The notes under the pieces: generated by a model
The model's input: the letters and a program-made list of their open reading frames with translations, nothing else
Databases searched by the model: none
Told to the model about the DNA's origin: nothing
Program-made: the position numbers and the translations under genes
Part shown: positions 11,173 through 23,803 of the stretch, piece by piece
Position numbering within the stretch: the stretch's first letter is position 1
Layout: each line of letters opens with the position of its first letter
Assembly: GCA_026075535.2 (NCBI GenBank)
Contig: AP026545.1
Coordinates: forward strand, 186,001 to 250,000
Reading direction: 5' to 3'
Origin: Tricholoma matsutake
Lineage: Eukaryota > Basidiomycota > Agaricomycetes > Agaricales > Tricholomataceae
Length of the DNA stretch: 64,000 nucleotides

Positions 11173-13725
11173 CATACATATCCATTACCCTGATATCTGT
11201 GAGCCTCTGGGGTTCTGCTGCCCTCACTTCATCCTCCCATCATTTGATTGCCAGTTGGCCGAATGCTGCCGTTAGTTCACCATGGTGTTGGCTGAGTTGT
11301 GTAGAGTTCTCAAGGGCTTCCCAAGATTTTGAGCAGAGTGTGACTGTCATGCCAAGCATCTTCTTGGGATTTGAATCTGTAGCATGATCATCAAGCATTT
11401 CTGCCTGATGTGGCAAGGTCGCTCGCTGTTCTGACCATTGGAGAAATGGAGTTCAGTGATGCCCACAGAGACTCAAGTATTTCTCCTGCTACAATGCCAG
11501 ACCCTGGAATGAAAGATGGAGCATAGCAAAAAAAGCATTCATCCTTGTGGCCATGAACATGCAAAAGCCCAATGGCCTGGTCAATGGTCAAGCTGGCTGG
11601 AAGATGGGCACCAATACATTCCCAAAGGTGGATAATGTACTGGCAGAGAATGTCATAAATGAGCATGACTCCCTGTTGAGGGTCAACTCTGGTGGTCTTC
11701 AGCACTTGAAGGAAAGCAAAGTCGACATTCTTTTGCTGTTCTCCATGAAACAGGTCTACCAATGCATTGGGCACATAACATCCATGCTGTGCACACGCAA
11801 TGGCTGCTACTCCAGTCCTGTCACATGCCTTCAACACCAGAAAAGCATTCACAACAGCTAGGAATTTATTTTCAGAAGGAGCCTTCTGAAAACCCAAATA
11901 CAAATCAGACTGGCTTTGGGGGCAGCATCAGGAATGGCATTGGCCACCACCAAGGGAAGGTACCTACAGTTAATTGTTCTATGGCGGCTTGGAGAAACAG
12001 CTCATATTCAGCCTGATTTGGGGCCATCCCACCTCCATCCCATAGCCATATATCAGTATCAGAGTTTTTCTGCCGAACATGATCAGCTTTGAAATTCCCA
12101 TCGGCCATGAATATGCATTTAAAAACAAATCTGAAATCCATAGTATCATTTTAGATGCCACTACACCAAGGTATTTTGACACCCACCAGTTCACATCGTC
12201 CTTCCAATTTTCTGGTATATTAATGCCTACTTGAGGACAGGCTGGACAGAAATTGGCAAGTGATCCTGGTTCAGGATTCAAAGGATCTCTTTGATTGTGT
12301 CCATACCCTGCCCACTTCAATCTTTTCATCTAACACCATAAGTGGGACATGCGCCAAAGCTCATGGTAGAGATTGACCACTTTGGCAGGCCTCATTGGCA
12401 ATGTTACACGCCAAATCAGCTGGTAAAACTGATAGGCCAATGCCTTTAATTCCAGATTACAGAGCCAAAAATGGTCTAGGACCTGCATGGTGAACAGAGT
12501 CTGTATGTTGGTGTTGGTGAAGCTTGTGGGTAGTAAGTTACTGGTTACCAGGTCCAAGGGAATTTGGTGTTCCCCCTGACACTGGCAGGTAACCATCACT
12601 AAGTGATGTATTCCATTTGTATGGACCACATGAATATAACTGTTGTTCAGGGCATCAGCAGTTGGGATGGCATCGGCAGGAGGTATGGCATTGGCAGCTG
12701 GGACAGCATCCGCAGTTGATTAGGATTAGGCAAATATGGTTGAAACCCATGGAGGTCATCATCAGCATGCTCAACTTCAGATTTGTCATTTCCATCAAAG
12801 AAGTCTTGGAAACCATTTTCAACATCAATATTCCCCTTCCCTTGATGCCAAAGGGCATCAAGGTGATTAAAAAATGCTGAGTCGGCCCCAGTTTCATCTT
12901 TGGCACAGTCGTCAGCCTGAGACTCATTATAGGTGTTTGAGGTTGAGTCAGATGAAGAGGGCCAGTGCCACTGCCAGTGCTGGTGCCATTGCTGATTGTT
13001 TGCCTGCCAATTGGCTGACTCTTGCTCTGCTTTATCCTTCACATCTTCAAATGTCTCCAGATATTTCAATTGGAAGTTCAGAGCGTTGCAAATCAGCTGA
13101 TCCATCTGGTGCTGGACTAAAATGTATGTGCTGACCTCCCATAGCTCAGCCCAGTGGAAGTGCATGCCAGTCCAGCATTCAATGTGATGGAAGGGATTTT
13201 GCCTGTAGGTTACACACATGCATGTGCAGCAAAGTGTGCTTCCCAGTGAACAATCAACACATCTCATCACCAAACTGCCCATTTATTGAATGGACAGTGG
13301 TTGCAAACTTGTTTGTCAACCGACCATGCCTGCCGAGCAAGGGATGCTTGCAGCAATTCATCTACTCATCCCAAAAACTCCAGTACATAGTCTCGCTGTC
13401 TCTATTATTTGTATATGAGCCTCGCTCCATAAGCAATCAGTGTCAGAAACTAACCATGCCAATGTGTGGCCAAGTCAGCTCAGCGGCCACCTGAGGTTCT
13501 TGCATGTCCCATTCTGGAGCAACATTGGGATTATCCTGTATAACAGAATTTGATTGGCCCAGTTCTTCCACTGCAGTTGATGCACTTTGTTTTTGGTCCA
13601 TGTTTTGTGTTGACCTCAACTTCTACATGTGTAACAGTATTGACTGCATTGTCATTGTCCTCATGCAGGGGGGCATTCTTCTTTGATCTTCTCTTTTGCT
13701 TGTAAGGAACTCTTGTTAGGCTCAT

Positions 13726-13934
13726 GATGATTTGGGGTGAGTCACAATGACACCCAATTATTGATGGGGGTATTGTACTATCAACCTCATGTGATCCTCG
13801 TGTGATCCTCGTGTCAATAATATGTTTTATATCAATGACAAGAATGATTCTTTCCTTCACATCAGTCCCCCCCAATGCCGCCTGAGCCATCAGAGAACCT
13901 GCAGTTGAGACAGTACTGGAAGGGAAGCAGATAT
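13726..13934. promoter_or_regulatory. Divergent intergenic region between KDZ transposase and its plus-strand partner
   Basis: About 210 bp separates the two divergent start codons (minus-strand ATG at 13725, plus-strand ATG at 13935). The second copy has the same layout (63531 and about 63733). It contains a local repeat of GTGATCCTCGTGT around 13790-13810. No defined motif can be named; a shared promoter is inferred from layout only. Confidence 0.4.
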
Positions 13935-15829
13935 ATGGTTGAAGAGTGGAAGATCATTGAGCCTTATAAAGTTGCATTCCGATTGCAGGAATCAAAAGCT
14001 GGCCAATTGCAAATACTCAAGTGCAACATCCTCCCAGCAATATTCAACTACTAGGTGTCAATTGACAGGGCCCCTGTGGATGAGGAGAGAGTTGCATTCG
14101 TGCCAAGGTAAACTCACAAGCATGTGAAGGTTGTATTATTGATCACATTGCCAGGAACTAACAACCTGGCTTTCCAACAACTGGCGAATGACCAAAGGCC
14201 TCTCACAGAAATTGAACCACTTCAAAGTAAAGTGGTCAGAAGTCATTTGGAGCTTGTATTGGGACTGAGTTTTCCAACAGATCACAAACCTGTTAGGTGT
14301 TGAGGACCCCACCACAAGTACACCTGGATGGTTCCAAGCATGACTGCCAGCTATCAAGCATGTTTTCAACACCATGAATGCAGAGGAGAAAGCCATCCTT
14401 GAAGTCAAACAGGAGAAAATGATGTGGGAAGGATATTCTGAGCAGACAAAGCAAGTGTAAGTTGAAGCAGATGCTGTTGCCATTGCCGTTGCCAGACATA
14501 ACAAACATTTCACAGTCTAGCAGACAAATACCTGCTTAAATGTGTGGTGGAGAATGCATGACAACAGTGGCTGGAAATGGGGGTGTTGTCTGTGACATTT
14601 ACAGCCTATACTGCACCTAATGGTTTGATGGTTGTTGACACGTGAGTCCCTGAATCATTTACTGCCAATATGATGCTGATGCCGATCCTGACTCCAGTCA
14701 CAAAAATGTTGCCTCTCTGATAGCCACCCCTGCACGATCATTTCTGGACATGTATCATGATAAAGTAAACTGAACTGAAGTGAAACTTTATGAGTTATAT
14801 CAAGTTTTTATGCCCATCACACCTTGCTTCAAGGTCAGCAACGCAACATAATGCAACACTAACCCAATTAACAATGACTAATGATGGCTTCCCGATCCTT
14901 CCCACATCATGGAAAGGATCACAATTCAAGAAAAAAGAGCTGGAAGAATGGTTTATGTTGTATGTTGGCCAGCATTACAGTATGTTGACTTCCTATTCCA
15001 CAAACCGTTACTCATCTCCTGCAGAACTAGCAAACAATGGTCGTAGTCACCATATCCCATTCAAAGCAATTGCAGATCAGACATCATCATTTTTCAGTCT
15101 GGAATATCTCCCAGCTAGGTTCAAAATCAGAGACCCATGGAACATAGAAGACTTCTTTGACCATGTTCTGCAGTGACAGATAGTGCAGGGCCCTGAAAGA
15201 GTGTTCCGGTTCAAAGTGATCAAAGCCATGGATGGGAGTGTGGCTCCTGCACACTATCTGAATGATTTGAATAACCATTCACCCTCCCAACACATTTCCA
15301 AATGCAGGGGTCATAGAAATGACAATCCCAATCCTCAGAGTGGCACCGAGCTCAGGGCCATTGCCGTTGCTGATGCTGATGCCGACCTGCTGTCTGCAAA
15401 CTGCAGGGGCCAAAGAAATGACGATGCTGATGCCAATCCTCAACCCAGCACTGAACTGGAGGCCATTGCTGCTGCCGAACCGCCTGCTGCATCAAGAGGC
15501 AAAAAAGTTGTCAAAGGCAAACCCAAGCACAAGGAAGCTTGCCAAATATCAACTGCAGGACAGACCCCAAATTCTGATACAACTGAATCACAATATGTCC
15601 AAGTGGATCAAATGACAATGGACAGCTCTGCATGGTTAGTGTCACTCAACCACAGCCAATTAATGGTCCTAGTGATGGTGAACCAGAATATCTCATTCCT
15701 CGACACATTTACATGAGATACATCACACCTGGATCAGCTGGAAATGCCATTGTAAATGATCCCCCATGCCCAATTGATCCATTTCTGTTGGATATACCTC
15801 AAAAGAGCTCACAACACCCTAAGCCTTGA
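13935..15829 (+). pseudogene. Plus-strand partner gene of the KDZ element, unknown function
   Basis: The frame opens with MVEEWKIIEPYK at 13935. The pieces at 13935-14130, 14540-14650, 14790-15176 and 15183-15625 all lie in that frame. Stops include TAG in FNY-stop-VSID (tryptophan in the right copy, 63733 onward), TGA at 15174-15176 and a TGA where arginine is expected before QQWLEMGVLS. Between about 14310 and 14460 the coding signal moves to another frame (NAEEKAILEVKQEK), and near 15630 it shifts again to end with NGPSDGEPEYLIPRHIYMRY before 15829. The region around 15360-15440 has Ala-Asp repeats from hexamer expansion. I recognise no domain. Conservation at the same place in both copies shows it belongs to the element. 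Confidence 0.5.
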
Positions 15830-15879
15830 CCACTTTCAGGGGGAAATTGGATGGAGCATCCTATTGCAAGGGCAAGGGC

Positions 15880-16085
15880 TTTAGCAGCATTAGGGGGATC
15901 TGGAATGGCAACAGTGGCATGGGCAACAGCAACACCAATATCAGGAATGGCAACATCAATATTGGGAATGGCAACACCAATATTGGCAATGGCACCAGTA
16001 GGATTGGCAATGGAAACACCAACATCAGCAATGGCAAAAGTATGATCGGCAATGGCAACATCAGGATCGGCAGCAAATCCATCCT
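15880..16085. repeat. Hexamer-based minisatellite (GGNAAC/GGAATG type)
   Basis: Imperfect 6- and 18-bp units such as GGCAATGGCAACACCAATAT fill this stretch. They give Gly-Asn/Ile repeats on the plus strand and Ala-Ile-Pro repeats on the minus strand. Open frames here on both strands are repeat artefacts. Confidence 0.8.
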
Positions 16086-16309
16086 CCACATGAGCACAAC
16101 CTATCCAAAGGACAGCCAATGACTTTGCACAGCAGGAAGCCATTTCAACCCAGGCTGTTGGGAGGAGACAGAGAAATAAAAAAGTGCAATTTGCTGTGTA
16201 GATTTACAAATAAAACACTATGTAATGTGAAAAAAAAGATAGTCCAACTTTTATGTACATGCCGAATCACATCTATTCTTTTCTGCCTCACTTTGTCTCC
16301 CCTCTGTCC

Positions 16310-16912
16310 TCAGATTCTCCTGCTCTCTTCCTTGGGTTTGGCTGAGGGGTGGTACTTACGGAACATAGTCCAGAGGGACCAGGGGTCAGCCCACGTGGGG
16401 ATCAGCGCAGCTGTGCAGGTGTAGGGGAGGGGCCGGGGTGAGGTGATTACATTGACTGCCAATGCCGGGGCAGCAGCCTCAGGCTCGGCAAGCGATGTTG
16501 GGGGGAAGAGGAGAGGGAGTGGTGGGGCCATTGATGTTGTGGGCTGTACCATTTCTTGAGAATCCTGTGGTGTGGCCAGAATAATTTGGATGGAGGGGGC
16601 GCCAGCTAAGGATGCTTCCCCCGCCACCTCTTCCAGCACAGCTAGTCCCTCCTCACCATGCTCAGGCTCATTGTTACCCTCGACAAATCCCCCCTCCTCA
16701 ACCAGTTGTGCCATCTGTTTGTCTTTGTCACTGGCAGCGGCATCGGGAGTGGCAATGGGAGCAGCAATGGGAGTGGGAGCAGGAGTTGGGGCAGGAGTTG
16801 GGGCAGGAGCAGGAGCAGGAGTGGCAGTGGCAGCAGGAGTGAGAGCAGGAACAGGAGCGGGAATGGGAGTGGGAACAGCATTGCCTTCCTCGGTGTTAGG
16901 AAACCACCCCAT
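16310..16912 (-). other. Low-complexity Pro/Ala ORF truncated by a retrotransposon LTR
   Basis: A 200-codon minus-strand frame consists largely of Pro-Ala/Thr repeats (16740-16890, from GGAGTGGGAGCA-type hexamers) followed by a more complex C-terminal part. Its first codons lie inside the 5' LTR of Ty3 element 1, so the true start has been lost or the frame is accidental. Composition resembles the KDZ accessory ORFs. Function unknown. Confidence 0.35.
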
Positions 16913-17295
16913 TACCTAATAAAATTTTATTTTTATTTTATTATGTCGAATTACACTACATGATGCCAAATGACGCTACACTTTCATAGCATGAGAATTT
17001 TATTTCGCACACATCAATATGTATGTGCATGTACAAATGCATTGGTAACAACAATGTACAATATATGTAACATAGTATATAAACCCTAAATATACGCCTA
17101 GGGGACCCTAGTTGTGTGCTCTTAGGTATTCCACCTACATTTTCGGTGTGAAAGGCCTATCTCAACAAACTCACCTATTAATAACCCCTCACATCAAAAC
17201 CATCAATTTCCCCATCATGAGTGCGGATCCTGCCCCCTTCTTGTAGAGAGAACCTGCATGGTCTTAGCTAGCAGATAGTGGGTGTCGCCCTAACA
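16894..17295 (+). repeat. 5' LTR of Ty3 element 1 (402 bp)
   Basis: Begins TGTTAGG and ends CCTAACA. It matches 22967-23803 once the 444-bp insert and its TA duplication are removed. It contains a TATATAAACCC TATA-like site near 17083. Confidence 0.92.
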
Positions 17296-17770
17296 GAAGA
17301 ACACAACTTCCCATATCAGTGCACCTTCTCTTACTTGCGCATACATCATTGTTTCACCGCACCACATCCAATTACTCATCCTTTCAGCATGAGCCGGAAG
17401 TACTTGTATATATGTAATCTACCTTTTCTTTCATAAGCTGATGCCAGGCCTTGCCTTACATTGTGACTGCCAGTGATCGAGAGGCAGTACTCATCATTAG
17501 GACAGCTGCAACCAGACAACCAATTGGATCTGGTTTAGTTACAATTTACATCACTCTATTCAGACGACTATTTTAGTTACAAGCCGAATTCAGTGTTATC
17601 CCCGAGATCAGGCACTGTTGGAAGGGTTATTGATCCGAAGTGTCAAATTAGGCGCGCAACAAATGATGAACAATTGACAAACCATCACATGACCCATAAA
17701 CTTTTGGAGAGGTCTTGAAGAAAAAATTTTGGATTTGTCAAAGAAGTGATTCATCACAGATTCTACAATT

Positions 17771-20700
17771 ATGTCAGAACCTTCAACTTCTAATCCCGGT
17801 CCTAATCCTGTTCCCACCCCAGTGCTAGAGGCGAAAATTGATGTGCTTACAGTGCAAATGTTGCAATTAGTGTCAGTATTGGCAGCATCACAGCCCAGAC
17901 AAGTGGAAGTACAGCCAGAGACGATAGGAGAAAGAGATGATGAGATGGAGGAGATGGTGGAGTGGATGTCGCAGGAGGATGAGATGGAGGAGAGGTCTGG
18001 AAATGGAAAAGCACACTTACCTAGGTATGCGCCCCCACAAATCTTTGACAGTACCATGGAGAATACAAAATCCTTCATCAGTTCTAGAGTACTGTACATC
18101 CATGGGAGGAAGCCAGAGTTTCATACAGCTGAGTCTAGGATTATGTTTGCTCTCTCATACAATCAGGGGGGGGAAGCACAGTTCTGGAGAAACGAGGCTA
18201 TTAATCAAATTGCCGCAGGAAATCAACCATTTGCAACCTTCAAGGAATTTCTGCAGAGATTGGAGGCACAGTTTGGAGACCCTAATCCAAAGGCGACAGC
18301 CAATGCTAAATTAAAGACCATGTGCCAAGGTTCCCTAACAGTGGATGAATTTATTTTGCAGTTCAAAGCAGAAGCTTCACAGACAGATATGGGAGAAGCC
18401 ACATTGGTAGAGTTTTTGAAAGCAGGATTAAATCCCTCTTTATTCAAGTCTATCTACTGACTACCTTCTATGCCAGAGAAGTTGGATGAGTGGTATAATT
18501 GGGCAATGTGCCTTGACTGGCAATATCGGCAGGAACAGGTGGAGTCAAAATTGATGTATGGAAGTAGTAAATTTGGAAAGTCATCAGGAGGAAAGTCTGA
18601 GAAAGGAAAGGCACCTCAGGTGCAAGCTCTGAGGGCACAGCCACTGGCCATGGCAGTGACACCTATAGTTACAGAGTCAGCACCACCAGCAGAGGCAATG
18701 GAGGTTGATCAAGTGGGGAGACAAGCCCCACTTAAATGTTTTAACTGTGGGCAGTTAGGACACATCACTGAATTGTAAGCAGAAAAGAAAGATTATGGAA
18801 GCTACAATCAAGGAAGTGAAGCTGGAGGAAGGCAGGCAGAAGAATTTTGTGGAAGAGTCCCAGTGAAGGTTGCCCCATTGGTGAGCCAGAATTGTTACAA
18901 TGTATTAGTATCCAAGGAAACCCAGAGTAAATCCAAAAAGGAAATCGAGGAGGAGTACAACTGTTGCAAATCACATGACCAAGAGAATTGCCAAGCACTA
19001 TTTCCGAAAACCCCTAAATTCTTTATTTGCTCTGCATGAATAGAACCCAAAATCACCTTGACTGTGGGACTGAAGACAGTGGACATACATGCAGCAATTG
19101 ATGTGGAAGTGTTGCTTGATAGTGGTGCTACTGGATCATTTATTAATCAGTCCTTAACTACTGGAAATGGTATTAACACACACAAGCTGGTGCAACCTAT
19201 AGTGGTGTACAATATTGATGGAACAGTCAATTATGGAGGAACTATCAAGGAGGTAACTATTGTACTAAAGTATCAGGAGCATCAGGAGCAAGCTGTATTT
19301 GAAGTGTGCAATCTTGGGAAAACCAATCTAATAATAGGATGTCCATGGTTATGGAAGCATAATCCTGAAATTGATTTGAAAACTGGGAAAGTACAAATGA
19401 CTTGTTGTCCTAAGGAATGTAATGTGTATGGGAGGAAGATGAAGAAGGAGAAAAGGAAAAAGAGAGAGAAAGAACATCTGAGGAAGTATTCTGTTACAAT
19501 AGAGGAAGTGGAGGATGAGGAAATGCCAAATGGGGAAGTTCCGGTCATGATCGAGAAAGAAGAGCAGAAGCAAACCTTTAGAGCAATTCGTGGAGGACAG
19601 TCATGGGACAAGAATATCGTGAAGGTGGAGAAGCCAGTGGAGGAGTGGGTGCCAAATGTGTATCATGAATATCTGTCAGTGTTCCAGAAGAAGGAGTCTG
19701 AGTGAATGCCAGTGTGGAAGCCATGGGATCATGCGATTGAGATGAAGCCAGGGTTTGTGCTGAAGAAATTGAAGGTATATCTGTTATCTCCGATGGAACA
19801 AGAAGAAGTGGATGTGTTCCTGAAGGAGCAATTGCGCCAAGAATATATATGACCTTCGAAATCACTGCAGACATCACCAATATTCTTCATGCCAAAGAAA
19901 GACCAAAGGAAGAGGATGTGTACAGATTATAGGTATCTGAATGAGTGGACAGTGAAGAACACATACCCCCTGCCATTGATCTCAGAAATAAGTGACAAGG
20001 TGGGAAAAGCCAAGGTCTTTACAAAATTGGATTTATGATGGGGATACAACAATGTACAAATAAAGAAAGGGGATGAGTGGCAGGCTGCATTTGCCACGTG
20101 TCGAGGATCCTTTGAGCCACTTGTCATGTTTTGTGGGATGACTAATAGTCCCCCGACTTTCCAAAATATGATGAATAACATTTTCAAGGATATAATAGAC
20201 AAAGGTGTGGTAATAATATTTATTGACGACATTCTGATATTCATGGAGGATGAAGAAAATCATGAGGCAATAGTGCAGGAGGTGCTACAGAAGTTTTTTT
20301 TTTTTTTTCTTTTTCCCATTTATTCTCTTTTTGTGGCATACCATATGAGAGAGATAAAAGTGTATGCTGTATAGTATGTTTATTGTGCTATCGTCCAAAA
20401 TGAATTCTTCATCATCAGCTTGGAGAGACCACAGTGTGGCTCTCAAGCACCGTTGGCACCATAATAAGTGGTGCTGGGCCGTGGATAGTGTATAAGTGTG
20501 TTGTCTCATCTGTATTCATCGTTCATTCCCCATTTCTCTCTTGTGCTCCCCAGCTCCTTTCAGTCCCTTCTTCATCATGGTTCTTCTACTAGGGTGGGTA
20601 TCTCCCCAAATGTGTCCTGTAGGCAGCCAGTTGTGGCTATGAAAGTGAATACTGCACATAACATTTTCTTTGTAAATGGATCCGATCAAGGTCCAGGCAA

Positions 20701-22955
20701 TCACAGATTGGCCTGCACCCACCAGTGTCAAGGAGTTTCAAGCCTTCTTGGGACTCACAAATTATTATCATTGCTTTGTGCACAATTGCTGCACTCTGAC
20801 ATAACCTTATGGGAAAGGGAGTAGTGTGGAGGTGGGGAGAGCAGCAGCAGACAGTATTTGAGGAGTTGAAGAGGAAGTTTGTAGAGGGACCAATATTAGC
20901 CCCAGTGGATTTCACATGCCCTTTATGAGTGGAATCCGATGTGTCTGATTTTGCTACTGGAGCAGTATTATCTATGCTGTGCAAAGATGACAAATGGCAT
21001 CCTTGTGCATACTTGTCAAAAGGGTTGAATGATGTGGAGAGGAATTATGATGTGCATGACAAAGAGATGTTGGGGATAATATGAGCATTGGAGGCATGGA
21101 GGCATTATTTGGAAGGATGTATGCATCAGATTGAGATCTGGACAGATCATCAAAATCTGCAATACTTCATGTCCACTAAAAAGCTTAATCGCAGGCAAGC
21201 ACATTGGGCACTATTCCTATCATGTTTCAATTTTCACTTGGTCCACAAAGCAGGAAGCTTGATGAGGAAAGCAGATGCATTATCCAGACGTATTGATCAT
21301 AAAAGGGGGGTGGAGGAGGACAATAAGAATGTTACCTTGCTCAAACCCAAATACTTTCACATTTGCACTATGCATCAAGGGCATCTATTAATAGATATCT
21401 CGGAAACGGAAATGTTGTCTAAAATTAGACAATGTTCAGAAATGGATGATGAAGTAGTGGAAGCCATGAAAGCTCTGAAGGGAGAGAAGAAAGGTAATAT
21501 CAAAGGAGATGAATGGGCTGAGGAACAAGGGTTAGTGTTGTTTTGAGGAAAAGTGTATGTACTGAAGGATCAGGATTTGCGAAGGGAGATCATCCAGCTA
21601 CATCATAATACACCAACTGCTGGACACCCAGGAAGATGGAAGACATTGGAATTCATAATGAGAAATTATTGGTGGCCTAGAATTTTTAAGTATGTGTTGG
21701 GGTATGTGGATGGATGTGATACGTGCATGAGGGGGAAGAAATTTCCAGAAAAACCTGCAGGAAAATTAATGCTGAACCATATACCAAAAGCGCTGTGGCG
21801 AGATATATCTGTGGATTTTATTACTGGATTACCTGAGGCTCAAGGGTACGATGCAATATTTGTACTATGCAACCACTTCACAAAGGAGGTCCATATTATT
21901 CCTACTACTACAGAAACCTCATCATTAGGCTTGGTGTGCCTCTATCTAAATCAGGTATGGTGGTTACATGGGTTACCCAATACTGTTATCTCCAATTGCG
22001 GACCACAATTCACTTCCACGTTTATGCGAGAATTGAACAACATATTGGGGATTCAAACTAAATTATCTATGGTATATCACCCACAGACTGATGGGCAGAC
22101 AGAGAGAATGAACCAGGAGTTGGAGCAGTACCTACGTATGTTTGTCCACTACTGATAAACTGACTGGCCCAAATGGCTGGCAATTGCTGAATTTTCCCAC
22201 AATAACAAATTCCATTTGGCTACTTGTATGTCACCCTTTTTGCGAATTATGGATATCATCCTCGCATGGGAGTAGAACCCAGAAGGGAGGTCAAAGTACA
22301 GTCGGTAGAAGACTTTGTATCTAAGATGCAAAAGGTACAAGAGGAAGCAGAGGTGGCATTGAAGAAAGCATGTGATGACATGATGCGACACATGGATCAT
22401 ACTTGAGCGCGTGCTCCAGAGTACAAAGTTGGTGACTTGGTGTGGCTAAGTACCAAGGACCTGAATATTCCATGACCTTTGAGGAAACTTACGGAGAAAC
22501 AAGTTGGCCCATATGTGATCTCTAAAGTGATCTCACCTAATGCGGTAGTGCTAAAATCACCCCGATCATTCAAGATTGATCCCGAGATTAACATATCCCA
22601 CCTATGCCCTTACTGCCCACCCACTATTCCTGGCCAACAAACTACTCCACAACCTCCAATAATAGCAGAAGGTGCTCCAGAATATGTAGTTGAAGAAATT
22701 CTAGACTCACATCTTCGATGGAACAAATTGGAGTTCTTAATAAAGTGGAAAAACTATACCAACAAAAATAATTTGTGGGAGCCCGAAGAGAATTGTAAGC
22801 AAGCATGTAACACGATCACCCAATTCTTTAAATGTAATCCGAATGCTCCACGTTGCATTGCGAGAATGGTGTATGAGGGGATGAGATTCCAGCCTTACCA
22901 AAATTTCACAGAGGGGACAGACACAATATTTTCTCACCTGGAAGTCAAGGCATAA
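17771..22955 (+). pseudogene. Ty3 element 1 gag-pol polyprotein, inactivated
   Basis: Gag starts at 17771 and carries a retrotransposon gag domain (about residues 90-220) and a zinc knuckle (CFNCGQLGH, 18736) that frameshifts at about 18776 before its last Cys. The protease has LLDSGATGSF (about 19110). The reverse transcriptase (19740-20280) keeps its FIDD catalytic motif but is cut by foreign sequence. RNase H and an HHCC integrase (21600-22150) follow. The second integrase Asp is Asn (VISNCGPQF, about 21990). A C-terminal chromodomain (YVVEEILD, FLIKWKNY, LWEPEENC, 22687-22800) would direct insertion to marked chromatin. TGA stops stand where arginine is expected at 18458, 19703, 19850, 20036, 20926, 21082, 21544, 22153, 22404 and 22473. 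Confidence 0.92.
20293..20675. other. Foreign segment inside the reverse transcriptase of Ty3 element 1
   Basis: The coding sequence breaks off after the catalytic motif at a run of T (20296-20309) and resumes at ATGGATCCGATCAAG near 20676. The roughly 380 bp between is unrelated and replaces about 100 bp of expected coding sequence. The T run would be a poly(A) tail on the minus strand, so a retroposed SINE or transcript copy inserted in reverse is possible. No polymerase III boxes or target duplication are clear. Confidence 0.5.
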
Positions 22956-22966
22956 AGGGGGGGTAA

Positions 22967-23803
22967 TGTTAGGAAACCACCCCATTACCTAATAAAATTT
23001 CATTTTTATTTTATTATGCCAAATGATGCTACATTATGCCAAATGATGCTACACTTTGATAGTGTGAGAATTTTATTTCACATGCATCAATACATATGTG
23101 CATGTACGAGTGCATCAGTAACAACAATGTAACATAGTAAGATAGTCCTCACTCATACACAACGATGCCACGTGAATCAACAATTTCACACACCCATCTC
23201 ACCTGTGAACAATGTTTGGAGGCCTTTTACAGAATATGGCTCCGAGGAAAGGTTTATCTTCATATCAGGAAGGTTCTACCAAAACCTGGTGGGCACTGTG
23301 CGAGTTTTGCGGGAGGAGTATAGGATTTTGTTATGGAAGTCAATGTTTTGATTGTGACTCTTTTGCAAGTGATTTTTGATGGACTGCCGACTTTGCAAGC
23401 AATACTCCTCTGTCACTCATTCCTTAGTTCAAATTTGGTTTGCACAGTTCTGTTTAAAAACACTTAATAAAACTTTCCTCGGTTGCCTTTTTTTTAAAAA
23501 CACAGTGTGACAATGTCAGTGCCTGCTTTTGACTGAAATCAATGAATGCATGTGATGTCATTGTCTATGAGTGAGGACTATCTTATATAAACCATAAATA
23601 TATGCCTAGGGGACCCCAGTTGTGTTCTCTTAGGTATTCCACCTACACTTGTGGTGTGAATGGCCTATCTCAACAAACTCACCTATTAATAACCCCTCAC
23701 ATCAAAACCATCAGTTCCCCAATCATGCATGCAGATCCCGCCCCCTTCTTGTAGAGAGAACCCACATGGTCTTAGCTAGCAGATAGTGGGTGTCACCCTA
23801 ACA
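22967..23803 (+). repeat. 3' LTR of Ty3 element 1 (837 bp with nested insert)
   Basis: Same ends as the 5' LTR. Removing 23140-23583 and one TA leaves 391 bp against 402 bp in the 5' LTR, the difference being an 11-bp indel near the position of 17060. Confidence 0.9.
23140..23583. mobile_element. MITE with TA target duplication nested in the 3' LTR (444 bp)
   Basis: Termini are perfect inverted repeats of 18 bp (AGATAGTCCTCACTCATA at the left, its reverse complement at the right), flanked by TA on both sides. The 5' LTR has a single TA at the matching place. TA duplication fits the Tc1/mariner or related class. No transposase frame is present. Confidence 0.9.

Larger units (their letters stand above)
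9160..13725 (-). pseudogene. KDZ transposase with CxC2 cysteine cluster (left copy)
   Basis: This is a decayed KDZ-superfamily transposase starting near 13725. The exon near 13282-12880 carries the CxC2-type cluster (RCVDC, LCCTC, NPFHHIECWTG). Next come GIHHLVMVTCQC, LLPTSF, VLDHFWLCNLELKA and LYHELW (12629-12330), then FCPACPQVGINIPENW (12250-12180) and MADGNFKADH. The stretch TGVAAIACAQHGCY, DLFHGEQQKNVDFAFLQ, YDILCQY, HGHKDECF, PGSGIVAGEILESLW (11903-11391) follows. The C-terminal half includes LSWIW (about 9560) and EGEFLLVTYEMQWTVRYF (about 9360). It is broken by a hAT MITE (10509-11172), a TGA at 10175-10177 where tryptophan is expected, TGAs where arginine is expected near 9790-9805, and frameshifts. 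The ORF at 8870-9145 may be a last exon. Confidence 0.85.
16894..23803 (+). mobile_element. Ty3-type LTR retrotransposon, element 1 (chromovirus)
   Basis: It is bounded by LTRs that start TGTTAGGAAACCACC and end CCTAACA. Internal order is gag, protease, reverse transcriptase, RNase H, integrase, chromodomain. The LTRs have diverged clearly, including an 11-bp indel and many transitions, so insertion is old. Flanking bases (CTCGG on the left, GTGGG on the right) do not form a target duplication. Confidence 0.93.

Noticed and set aside
14136..14513. 125-codon minus-strand ORF
   Set aside because: The plus strand here carries the KDZ partner gene (NAEEKAILEVKQEK segment, matched start in the right copy); the minus frame is its shadow.
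16572..16963. Long plus-strand Gly/Ser/Arg-rich open frames opposite the Pro/Ala ORF
   Set aside because: All frames of the hexamer repeat stay open; this is a composition artefact, not a gene.
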